In this document: positions 53,369-59,798 of the stretch, one piece after another
Position numbering within the stretch: the first letter of the stretch is position 1
How the letters are laid out: each line of letters opens with the position of its first letter
DNA from: an uncultured Lachnospiraceae bacterium
GTDB lineage: Bacteria > Bacillota > Clostridia > Lachnospirales > Lachnospiraceae
Length of the DNA stretch: 59,798 nucleotides
Direction: 5' to 3'
Assembly: GCA_905209075.1 (NCBI GenBank)
Contig: CAJLRL010000013.1
Coordinates: 1-59,798, forward strand
Notes under the pieces: generated by a model
Databases searched by the model: none
What the model was told of the DNA's origin: nothing
The model's input: only the letters and a program-made list of their open reading frames with translations
Program-made: the position numbers and the translations under genes

Positions 53369-53644
53369 TTATGTTATTATAAAAAAGTCTTTTTCATAAT
53401 TTTTTGCATATCCATATCTCAAAATTTCGCAACTTGATGACATTTTGAATATTATAACCCTATCTTCTTGTGAAAAGCTTTTTTCAAAATTATTTGTTAA
53501 ATCATTTACTATATTATCAATAATTCTTTTACTATTGTCAATCTCAAATACTGAATATTGTATTCTATGCCCGAATCGAGACAAATATTTCGAAAACTTT
53601 GTTCGTAACTTATCATCAGAAATATCATAACTTACTATTACCAT
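53369..53644 (-). CDS. cas2: CRISPR-associated endonuclease Cas2
   Basis: The 91 residues have a ferredoxin-like Cas2 fold with the first-strand Asp in 'MVIVSYDISDDKLRTKFSKY' and 'FGHRIQYSVFEID', both family hallmarks. With Cas1 it builds the spacer-integration complex. Here no cas1 or cas4 lies beside it, so its role is unclear. GGAGG lies nine bases before the ATG. It sits 80 bases after cas12a and 126 before the array. Confidence 0.95.
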   Translation of the reverse strand: MVIVSYDISDDKLRTKFSKYLSRFGHRIQYSVFEIDNSKRIIDNIVNDLTNNFEKSFSQEDRVIIFKMSSSCEILRYGYAKNYEKDFFIIT

Positions 53645-53724
53645 ATTGTCTATACCTCCAACTATTTCATGTGTATTTCAAAGAAAGGGGTATTTTAATC
53701 TCTATTTTTTCATGCGACTTAGTA

Positions 53725-56700
53725 TTATAAATACCTTTTATTTTGAACAAAATCGAACCAGTCCTTATTTGTTATCCGAAGTTTATCCATAGGAAATTTT
53801 TCTCCCTCTTTCCAATTCTTTTGAATTTGTTTTACTTCATATAATCCTTTAAGCGCTATACAGTAAGCCCCATTTGCATCTGCATCTTTTGGCAGAACAT
53901 CCACAGCTTTATTAGATTCATAAAAATCTCCATCCGCATTTAATACAGGGGAGATTATCCTGTCATAATCTCTATCCTCAGCTTCACTGCGACTATTTCT
54001 CATTTGAACAGCCATTCTGAAAATATCCACAATTTGAGCCTCAATCCCATAACCGATAATTTCGTCCCTTAGATCATGCCCATCCTGCCAAGAAATATCT
54101 ATTTTCTCAAATGATTTTTTTATCAGTAAATTAATATCTATCTCATCTGTTTCATTTACAAATCGTCCATTGACATATTTCCTTTTTATTCTATTTCCAT
54201 TCGTGTATACACACCAGTCATTTTTTGCCATTTCAACATTTTGAGTCGCAAAATTTTTGTAATCAAATGCAAAAACAAACATTTCCCTTTCTGAATCGTA
54301 CTTTATATATTCAAAACTTCTTATAAACTCACATTTACCTTCTGATGTAAGATTTTTGAATTTGAATATGTCAGCAAATCCTGTTGTAGGATCAATTTTT
54401 GATGTATAAGCTGCCGGAACATAAAAAATACAACCGCATTGTCGTCCTACATTTTTTAGACTTTGGGGAATATATGTCAATTGGTAACCTCTAAGCAAAC
54501 CGCCGTTTTCATTGATTTTTCTATCTTTAAATACAAGATAATTAAGTTTGTTTATAAGCATAGTTTCGAACTTCTGATATACCTGTCTTTCAACCTTAAA
54601 TCTTCCTTTTTTAAATCCATAGCTTAAATCTTCCATTGCGATTATTGCATTGTATTCTATAACCATTCTTGCTATTTCATGAATTACCAGAGACAAATAT
54701 CCCTCTTTGATTTCTTTTATCTTTCCAACTTCTTTCCACTCTTTTCTTGCGTTCTGTCTTGCGTTTTCCTTTTTTTTAAGTTTGTCCTGGTAATCATAAC
54801 CACCTACAATATTAAATGATTTTTGTTCCACTATATTTCCCTGAGTATCTATAACAGACACGTAGATCAGATTTCTTTCACCACGATCAATACCTATAAT
54901 ATGCATATCATCCTGTGTTGAAATATATTGAAGCATCTTATGATTTATTGCATAACTTTCATCTGCTTTAAAATTAATTGTTATCGGTAGATTGATAAAA
55001 AAATTATCATAAGTGTATCTTCTGTCCTTAATTATATCTTTTGTTGCTTTGTGGCAGACTTTCTTTTCTATTCGTTGTGCTTCATCCGATAGCGTACCCC
55101 CAAGATTATTATTAAAGTGATTATATAGTTCCATATATACTTTATCTGGAACAATTTTTCTTACATTTACTGTTTTTCCTTCTTGTTTTTCCTCTTCAGC
55201 ATATGTTTTATTTATGAGCATAGAGCCTTTTTTATGAATTATCGGAGATTTTATGCTGGATTTTCTGTAAAATACATTTGCATAACTGTTCAACATCAAT
55301 ACAACATCATTTAAATTTTCATCGCTAAATAAATATTTTAAATACATAGTATGAAGATTTTCTTTTCCTTTACTGTTTTGAGAAAAATCCTTATTATATA
55401 CTTTAAAAAGATATAACTGTCCATTTTCTTGTAACTGATTTATATTATCTTCACTTATAAATGTCCAATCTATTTTATAACCTTGTATTAGAACTTCTCT
55501 ATAAAAGCCACTTATATCTTCGTATTTGGATGTATCTGAAAACTTAAAATTAAAATTTTTCCATTCCGGATGGATAGCAATACATTCTTTATAATAATCA
55601 ATTAAATCATGACAATAATTTATATCAAATGTATTTGACGATTTAAGATGTTTCTTTTGCTTATACCCCTCTAATATATAGCTTGATGGTTTAAAAGTTT
55701 CTATACCTGTTTTTGAAGTAATAAATACCTTTGGAAGCATATTGTGAGGTCTTGGCAAAAGATTATATACTATTTTTTTATAATCTGTATTCTCCTCAAA
55801 GTCATGACCTTCAATCATCTTTTTGTCAGGTTTATTTTTTACATTAAAAACTCCCAAATATAGCAGTCCATCTTTTTGCAGCAATATTGCATTATTTGCA
55901 TATTCCTTGCTTTTGCTAAATCCATCTGCAAATGTTGGACTCCCAAATTTCAGTTCAAATTTCTCAGTACTATATGGTTTCTGTGTAATATAATTTCTTG
56001 CCCTGTTATATAGTTTTATTATAGGAGCGATTTCGTCATATATGTCCTCTATTTCAGAATAAAAATCTACATCTTTATCAAGTATTTCATCTGTCATAAA
56101 TACACTGCACCAATGAAAGATATTCATTATCATGTCCAAAGATTTCTTCAACTCAGATGCTTTGTCTTCATTTTCAGTTAAATTTATATCCGGATTATAT
56201 TCTAATGATCTAATATCACAATGCTTCGTTATATCATTTATTGCCGCTATATAATCCTGTACTTTTACTTTTTCATCTGCACATAATTTGTATTCAGACA
56301 CAAGTTCATTTATCTGGGTTATACTCTTATGCAAATCATTTTTTATGGCTTTTCTAACCTTTTCTGCCTTTGACTTCCCACTTCCGGGTAAAGTATTTGT
56401 ATAATATATTTCCAAAGCAGAATCAATTGTATTCCAGTCCCCATATACCTTTTGTGAAACTGTTTCAAAGTTTTTACTTGATATATATATTTTATCAAGT
56501 TCATATTTATTGTAATTCTGACCAATATTTCGAAGCCGTTCAGCTATATTTTTGCTCTCAAGATTATTCAAAAACTCATTTACGCTACTATATAATTCCT
56601 CATCTGATTGAAAACCATATGGCACCTCATAAGAAGACTCTGCTATGCACAAAATTTGTTTATGAAGTTTTCGCATCTTATATACATTTTTATTTTCATT

Positions 56701-57510
56701 ATTCTGCTGACAATATAGATTCATAAACAAATTGATCCTGCCACAAACATCGTTATACAGATTTATTCCATCTTGTGTAATAAATCTTCCATAATTATCA
56801 TACGCATATATTTCATCAATTGACTTTCCGTGTAGCTTTTCATGAATATCGTTCTCTAATCGCAAAAAATCATCCTCTGACAAACTTCCTTTTATTTTCC
56901 TATATGTTATAACGTTCTCGAAAAATATTGAGGCATTATCATTTACTATTCTATGGCATATTGATGACTGTTTATCCTCCGCCGAAAACATATTTTTTCT
57001 ATTTTCAAAGAAATTCTTCAATGATGTTGTAAATCCTGAAAAGAGACTAATCAACTGCAATTTTTCGTCTTTTTCATCTGCGTTGTATTCATTATTATGA
57101 ATCACAAACTCTGGTAAAATATCTGAAATAAATTTAGCACTGAATATTATTTTAAATTTCTCATCCCCCGAAAAATATTTATTAATTTCTTTCCGTTTTG
57201 CTTTTTGCTCTTTTTCGAGATTAGGCTTGTTATTTCCATGCTTAAATTCCTTTTCTATTTCCGTGAATAATTTTGTCCACTCAATATCGTACATTAAATT
57301 AAGCTTTTCAATAAGAAATTTGCGATAGTAATCATCCATTATATTTTTCAGTAATTGCCGATTTTTATTTCTTAACTCATCTTCCTTTATAATGTCATTT
57401 TTCATTAGATACTTTTTCGTAATTTCTGTTGGAATCAACGAATTACGCAATGTTTTCTTAACTTGCGAATTACCAATAAATTCTTTAAAATAATTTTTAT
57501 TAACGTTCAT
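53725..57510 (-). CDS. cas12a: CRISPR effector nuclease Cas12a (Cpf1), type V-A
   Basis: The 1261-residue RNA-guided nuclease processes its own crRNAs and cuts DNA next to T-rich PAMs. The C-terminal half matches the Francisella/Lachnospiraceae proteins: RuvC-I 'IIGIDRGERNLIYVS' with Asp875, RuvC-II 'IIAMEDLSYGFKKGRFK' with Glu960, Nuc-domain Arg1171 in 'AVQMRNSRS', RuvC-III 'DADANGAYCIALKG' with Asp1211. The pre-crRNA processing residues are present as His759 ('SPIIHKKG'), Lys768 ('LINK') and Lys828 ('IIKDRR'). All catalytic residues are intact, so activity is expected. It starts MNVNKNYFKEFIG behind a weak GAGAAAG. The promoter and a crRNA-like RNA unit lie just upstream. Confidence 0.98.
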   Translation of the reverse strand: MNVNKNYFKEFIGNSQVKKTLRNSLIPTEITKKYLMKNDIIKEDELRNKNRQLLKNIMDDYYRKFLIEKLNLMYDIEWTKLFTEIEKEFKHGNNKPNLEKEQKAKRKEINKYFSGDEKFKIIFSAKFISDILPEFVIHNNEYNADEKDEKLQLISLFSGFTTSLKNFFENRKNMFSAEDKQSSICHRIVNDNASIFFENVITYRKIKGSLSEDDFLRLENDIHEKLHGKSIDEIYAYDNYGRFITQDGINLYNDVCGRINLFMNLYCQQNNENKNVYKMRKLHKQILCIAESSYEVPYGFQSDEELYSSVNEFLNNLESKNIAERLRNIGQNYNKYELDKIYISSKNFETVSQKVYGDWNTIDSALEIYYTNTLPGSGKSKAEKVRKAIKNDLHKSITQINELVSEYKLCADEKVKVQDYIAAINDITKHCDIRSLEYNPDINLTENEDKASELKKSLDMIMNIFHWCSVFMTDEILDKDVDFYSEIEDIYDEIAPIIKLYNRARNYITQKPYSTEKFELKFGSPTFADGFSKSKEYANNAILLQKDGLLYLGVFNVKNKPDKKMIEGHDFEENTDYKKIVYNLLPRPHNMLPKVFITSKTGIETFKPSSYILEGYKQKKHLKSSNTFDINYCHDLIDYYKECIAIHPEWKNFNFKFSDTSKYEDISGFYREVLIQGYKIDWTFISEDNINQLQENGQLYLFKVYNKDFSQNSKGKENLHTMYLKYLFSDENLNDVVLMLNSYANVFYRKSSIKSPIIHKKGSMLINKTYAEEEKQEGKTVNVRKIVPDKVYMELYNHFNNNLGGTLSDEAQRIEKKVCHKATKDIIKDRRYTYDNFFINLPITINFKADESYAINHKMLQYISTQDDMHIIGIDRGERNLIYVSVIDTQGNIVEQKSFNIVGGYDYQDKLKKKENARQNARKEWKEVGKIKEIKEGYLSLVIHEIARMVIEYNAIIAMEDLSYGFKKGRFKVERQVYQKFETMLINKLNYLVFKDRKINENGGLLRGYQLTYIPQSLKNVGRQCGCIFYVPAAYTSKIDPTTGFADIFKFKNLTSEGKCEFIRSFEYIKYDSEREMFVFAFDYKNFATQNVEMAKNDWCVYTNGNRIKRKYVNGRFVNETDEIDINLLIKKSFEKIDISWQDGHDLRDEIIGYGIEAQIVDIFRMAVQMRNSRSEAEDRDYDRIISPVLNADGDFYESNKAVDVLPKDADANGAYCIALKGLYEVKQIQKNWKEGEKFPMDKLRITNKDWFDFVQNKRYL

Positions 57511-57523
57511 AGTGCTTTCTCAT

Positions 57524-57550
57524 TTTGTAAAGATATGTCATGATATTTAA
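57524..57550 (+). promoter_or_regulatory. Candidate Cas12a target site in the cas12a 5' region (TTTG PAM plus seed match)
   Basis: TTTG at 57524-57527 is followed by TAAAGATAT (57528-57536), identical to the first nine bases of the spacer-like part of the RNA at 57561-57632. Matching stops at base ten. The site overlaps the predicted transcript start and reaches the -10 box of cas12a. Confidence 0.75.
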
Positions 57551-57578
57551 TTAAATGAGTAAAAAAATAACGTTTCAA
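57550..57578 (-). promoter_or_regulatory. Candidate cas12a promoter overlapping the terminator
   Basis: TTGAAA (57573-57578), N17 and TTTAAT (57550-57555) on the minus strand, with the expected start near 57543 and a leader of about 33 nt. The -35 lies inside the hairpin of the preceding small RNA. Confidence 0.6.
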
Positions 57579-57594
57579 GTAACGTTACCTTTTT
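57561..57594 (-). terminator. Intrinsic terminator of the crRNA-like RNA
   Basis: On the minus strand TAACGTT and AACGTTA pair around ACTTGA. The stem extends through two G-U pairs and A-T pairs into a run of seven T. Confidence 0.85.
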
Positions 57595-57632
57595 GACATA
57601 ATATCTTTAATCTACTTGCTAGTAGAAATTAT
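57561..57632 (-). ncRNA. crRNA-like regulatory RNA upstream of cas12a
   Basis: Downstream of a consensus promoter the RNA starts within a few bases of AATTTCTAC. It forms the Cas12a handle (57610-57630: stem TCTACT/AGTAGA, loop AGCA, ending GTAGAT as in the array repeat). A spacer-like stretch of about 20 bases follows, beginning TAAAGATAT, and then an intrinsic terminator. The upstream half of the array repeat is missing, so this is not a stray array unit. Published precedent: crRNA-resembling guides that make Cas effectors repress their own genes. Function here is inferred. Confidence 0.8.
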
Positions 57633-57639
57633 ATAATTC

Positions 57640-57668
57640 ATTGTATTATCCAGGCTTATATATGTCAA
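57640..57668 (-). promoter_or_regulatory. Consensus sigma-A promoter of the crRNA-like RNA
   Basis: TTGACA (57663-57668), N17 and TACAAT (57640-57645) on the minus strand. The start would fall near 57632-57634, directly at the crRNA handle. Confidence 0.85.
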
Positions 57669-57731
57669 GATTTTTAATCTCTATTTGAAATAATGTGGGA
57701 AATCTTGTCCGAAAAGGTATCTGTACTGTTT

Positions 57732-57900
57732 TCACTCGTTAATACCCTGATTTTGTAAACTGTCCCACCAATCCTTGCCTTTCTCTCTGATAAAAATTAT
57801 AATTGTTTCATGCTTCCGCTTCGTGTAACCGAAGCTGTGTTTCATCCATACTTCATAGCCTTTTTGTTCCTTTCTATAATCGTTTTGGCGATAAAACGAA
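57732..57900 (-). pseudogene. Possible gene fragment, minus strand
   Basis: The end of a minus-strand frame encodes a stretch with 'KGYEVWMKHSFGYTKRKHE' and 'REKGKDWWDSLQN', which looks like real protein composition (aromatic and charged). No start or ribosome site supports a full gene, and a plus-strand frame overlaps it. I do not recognise the family. Confidence 0.3.
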
Positions 57901-57914
57901 TTACTCTCTTCACT

Positions 57915-58136
57915 AATAGGAGAAATACGGCTACAAAATTGGAAGTGTTGTACTGCTTGAATGGCACGCCTCTGAATTATATCCTGCCCGATAATGCCAA
58001 CTATGATATGGTGCTGTGGCAACAGATACTTGCCGGCGATTTTATTGATTATATCTTTGATAAACCGGATTACATCCATGAGCTTGTACGCAGTCAGGAT
58101 CTATGCCTGATATTAAAGAATATGAAAGAAGAATAG
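57915..58136 (+). pseudogene. Possible gene fragment, plus strand
   Basis: A plus-strand frame ends at 58136 with a well-formed C-terminus ('LEVLYCLNGTPLNYIL', 'DFIDYIFDKPDYIHELV', 'LCLILKNMKEE'), followed by a strong terminator. The frame upstream looks like antisense of the minus-strand fragment, so the start is unclear. Unrecognised. Confidence 0.35.
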
Positions 58137-58156
58137 CTCCAATATACAAAACAAAG

Positions 58157-58207
58157 ACGGCAAATCATCAACAACTTGTTGACGATTTGCCGTTCCTTAT
58201 TTTTTAA
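58157..58207. terminator. Long hairpin terminator
   Basis: ACGGCAAATC pairs with GATTTGCCGT (58157-58193), with inner TCAACAA/TTGTTGA pairing and then T-rich sequence. It is related to the hairpin at 59306-59343. Confidence 0.75.
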
Positions 58208-58226
58208 TTATTTTCGTTAATAATGT

Positions 58227-58322
58227 TTATGCCATTGTAGGCTCTTTCTTTACAATTTTCTCAATTTCAGATATGCTCTTTTCTGTTACATCTGTAATCT
58301 GAGCTAATATATAATTTTTATA
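58227..58322 (-). pseudogene. C-terminal remnant of an Rpn/PD-(D/E)XK transposase-like gene
   Basis: The minus strand encodes YKNYILAQITDVTEKSIS, then EIEKIVKKEPTMA and a stop. It is alignable with the tail YKKGYTLDQIADVAETGVD of the gene at 59375-59798. It begins at the base after the nitroreductase stop codon, in the same frame, and has no start. Confidence 0.7.
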
Positions 58323-58832
58323 TTAAAGGAATGAAACAAACTCTTTCATTGGTATACGCTGGGATTCATGTCTATTTGCATCTGCTTTCTCATTCGTATA
58401 TCCAATCGCCAATATATTGATTGGTTCAAGCCCCAACGGAAGTTCAAATTCTTCTTTTATCACATCTGGTTTAAAGTAACAAATCCAAACAGAGCCCAAG
58501 CCAAGTTCTGTAGCTGTAAGCATCATATGATCGGTAATGATTGACGCATCTATATCCGTTGTTTTCATCCCATCAAATGGGCGCGTCCATGCTTTATCCG
58601 TATCTGCACACACAATGATTGCAACTGGAGCACTGTAAATATTGGCTGCCTTTGCCAGTTTTTCTTTTGCTTCATCGCTTTTTACAACCAATAGTTTAAC
58701 AGGCTGCATATTTGCTGCGGTTGGTGCTACATGAGCTACTTCTAAAATTGTCTCCAATGTCTCCTGTGAAATCTCTTTAGTCAAATAGTTTCTTACTGAA
58801 AAACGCTGTTTTGCAATATCTAAAATATTCAT
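58323..58832 (-). CDS. Nitroreductase-family FMN oxidoreductase
   Basis: The 169-residue protein starts MNILDIAKQRFSVRNYLTKE and has 'APTAANMQPVKLLVV' (FMN-phosphate region) and 'TATELGLGSVWICYF', typical of the family. Members use NAD(P)H to reduce nitro compounds, quinones or flavins. A small single-domain form, expected to be a homodimer. It is divergent from an HxlR regulator, which very often controls such genes. AAGGAGA precedes the ATG. Confidence 0.92.
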   Translation of the reverse strand: MNILDIAKQRFSVRNYLTKEISQETLETILEVAHVAPTAANMQPVKLLVVKSDEAKEKLAKAANIYSAPVAIIVCADTDKAWTRPFDGMKTTDIDASIITDHMMLTATELGLGSVWICYFKPDVIKEEFELPLGLEPINILAIGYTNEKADANRHESQRIPMKEFVSFL

Positions 58833-58863
58833 TTCTGTAAAATCTCCTTAAAATTATGATTGT

Positions 58864-58877
58864 ATTGTCTAGACAAT
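58864..58877. promoter_or_regulatory. Operator-like palindrome between nitroreductase and HxlR genes
   Basis: ATTGTCTAGACAAT is a perfect 14-base palindrome in the divergent promoter region. On the minus strand it directly precedes a TACAAT box, and a plus-strand TATAAT (58883-58888) lies six bases away. It is a likely HxlR binding site. Confidence 0.6.
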
Positions 58878-58962
58878 TTGATTATAATGGATTCGATATA
58901 GAAAAGACAAGAACGTACTTTTTTGTAATATACTAACTAAAAAGAAAGTGTAAAATGTAAAA

Positions 58963-59274
58963 ATGCAAAACAAATATAATTGTCCTGTTGATGCAACGAT
59001 ATCTAAAATTGGTGGAAAATATAAAGCCGTTATATTGTATCATCTTGGCAACAACACGCTAAGGTATAACCAAATCCACAAAAAAATTCCAGCTATCACT
59101 GATAAAATGCTGGCTCAGCAGTTACGCGAACTTGAAAACGATAACTTAATCATTAAAAAAATATATCCTGTAATTCCTCCAAAAACAGAGTACAGCTTAA
59201 GCGAGTTAGGCAAGACACTGATTCCTTTATTGGACTCTATGTGCGAATGGGGGCAACAATTTATGCCAGACTAA
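58963..59274 (+). CDS. HxlR-family winged-helix regulator
   Basis: The 103 residues carry the HxlR signature: 'CPVDATISKIGGKYKAVILY', 'LRYNQIHKKIPAITDKMLAQ' (recognition helix region) and 'EYSLSELGKTLIPLLDSMCEW'. The early Cys (CPV) is the redox- or electrophile-sensing Cys in several relatives. It probably controls the divergent nitroreductase gene and itself. A hairpin terminator follows. Confidence 0.92.
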   Translation: MQNKYNCPVDATISKIGGKYKAVILYHLGNNTLRYNQIHKKIPAITDKMLAQQLRELENDNLIIKKIYPVIPPKTEYSLSELGKTLIPLLDSMCEWGQQFMPD

Positions 59275-59305
59275 GATTTATCAAAATAACATAAAATTTA
59301 AAGAA

Positions 59306-59343
59306 GCGGCAACTCCTCAACAACCTGTTGACGATTTTGCCGC
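59306..59343. terminator. Hairpin terminator between HxlR and the Rpn-like gene
   Basis: GCGGCAA and TTGCCGC with inner TCAACA/TGTTGA pairing. It serves converging transcripts and is a diverged copy of the hairpin at 58157-58193. Confidence 0.7.
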
Positions 59344-59374
59344 ATCTTCATTTTAAACTATTTTACCATAATGT

Positions 59375-59798
59375 TTACGCCATCGCAGGCTCTTTCCTCT
59401 TAATAATCGCCTCAACTTCATCAACACCTGTTTCAGCTACATCTGCGATCTGATCCAATGTATAACCCTTTTTATACATATTCAGAATAAACTTTTCGCT
59501 TGTTTTTTCAGTAGCCTTTTTAGTTGCTCTTTCAGTAGCTCTTTCTTCAATTCCTGTACTCAGATTACACATAATTCTCACATCCTCTCTGAATTCTTGA
59601 CTAATTGGAATATTATATTCATGTTCTATAATATCCAATTTTTTCTGTTCTTTCAGTTCACTTGAAAGTAAAGCTCCAATCAACCGGTGCATTTCATATT
59701 TTTCATCATGTTCCGTATTAAGACCTACGATACGCTGTCCTGTAGCATCTGTTTTTTCCATATTTGCTAATCCCGGCTCAACCGGAACAACGCTAATA
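59375..59798 (-). CDS. Rpn / PD-(D/E)XK nuclease family transposase, C-terminal part (5' end outside window)
   Basis: The frame is open from the window edge through an internal Met at 59761 to TAA at 59375. The sequence contains a helical middle ('KYEMHRLIGALLSSELKEQ') and the EERATERATKKATEK repeat. The tail 'FILNMYKKGYTLDQIADVAE' is typical of the Rpn-type putative transposases abundant in Lachnospiraceae. The nuclease domain would lie upstream, outside the window. The Met at 59761 is probably not the true start, because coding continues above it. Confidence 0.75.
   Translation of the reverse strand, partial: ISVVPVEPGLANMEKTDATGQRIVGLNTEHDEKYEMHRLIGALLSSELKEQKKLDIIEHEYNIPISQEFREDVRIMCNLSTGIEERATERATKKATEKTSEKFILNMYKKGYTLDQIADVAETGVDEVEAIIKRKEPAMA

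Noticed and set aside
57663..57707. CAAGATTT / AAATCTTG inverted repeat overlapping the -35 of the crRNA-like RNA promoter
   Set aside because: The arms are short with a 26-base gap and AT-rich surroundings. An operator is possible but not supported.

Overview
The window looks like a chromosome segment of a low-GC, spore-forming Firmicute of the Lachnospiraceae type. This rests on the AT-rich sequence, the strong AGGAGG ribosome sites, an alpha/beta small acid-soluble spore protein, the tig-clpP-clpX-lon-engB order, a Lachnospiraceae-like Cas12a, and AAA/PD-(D/E)XK and Rpn-type nuclease genes. Most genes lie on the minus strand. I cannot name a genus.

Layout. 0-4.2 kb: the tail of an XRE-type regulator, serS, a CgeB-like glycosyltransferase and glyA. 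4.2-14.8 kb: a carbohydrate locus with a 2417-residue surface protein, a GH127 beta-L-arabinofuranosidase and a LacI regulator with several operator-like palindromes. 14.9-17.8 kb: a decayed anchored-protein gene, a small protein behind a sigma-28-like promoter, and an AAA/PD-(D/E)XK protein. 17.9-20.5 kb: a zinc-type ABC importer. 20.5-27 kb: the protein quality-control block engB, lon, clpX, clpP, tig. 27-31 kb: a heterodimeric ABC exporter. 31-36 kb: a 27-codon ORF, a SASP gene, a chemoreceptor, a DJ-1/PfpI protein and a hybrid histidine kinase. 36-38 kb: three neighbouring genes that each carry in-frame short tandem repeats. 38-48.7 kb: an oligopeptide ABC importer whose OppB, OppD and OppF all carry unusual extra regions, with a structured leader and a candidate small RNA upstream. 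48.8-52.8 kb: hypothetical genes, a MATE pump, an M15 peptidase remnant and an esterase. 52.9-57.7 kb: a compact type V-A CRISPR locus (array, cas2, cas12a) with no cas1 or cas4. 57.7-59.8 kb: gene fragments, a nitroreductase/HxlR pair and Rpn-nuclease remnants.

The most interesting element is just upstream of cas12a. A consensus promoter (TTGACA-N17-TACAAT) drives a roughly 72-nt RNA. That RNA begins with a Cas12a crRNA-type handle, continues into a spacer-like segment, and ends in a strong intrinsic terminator. The first nine bases of the spacer-like segment match a site preceded by a TTTG PAM that overlaps the predicted start of the cas12a transcript itself. This has the layout of a crRNA-like guide by which Cas12a would repress its own gene. 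The locus also has only five spacers and lacks the adaptation genes cas1 and cas4.
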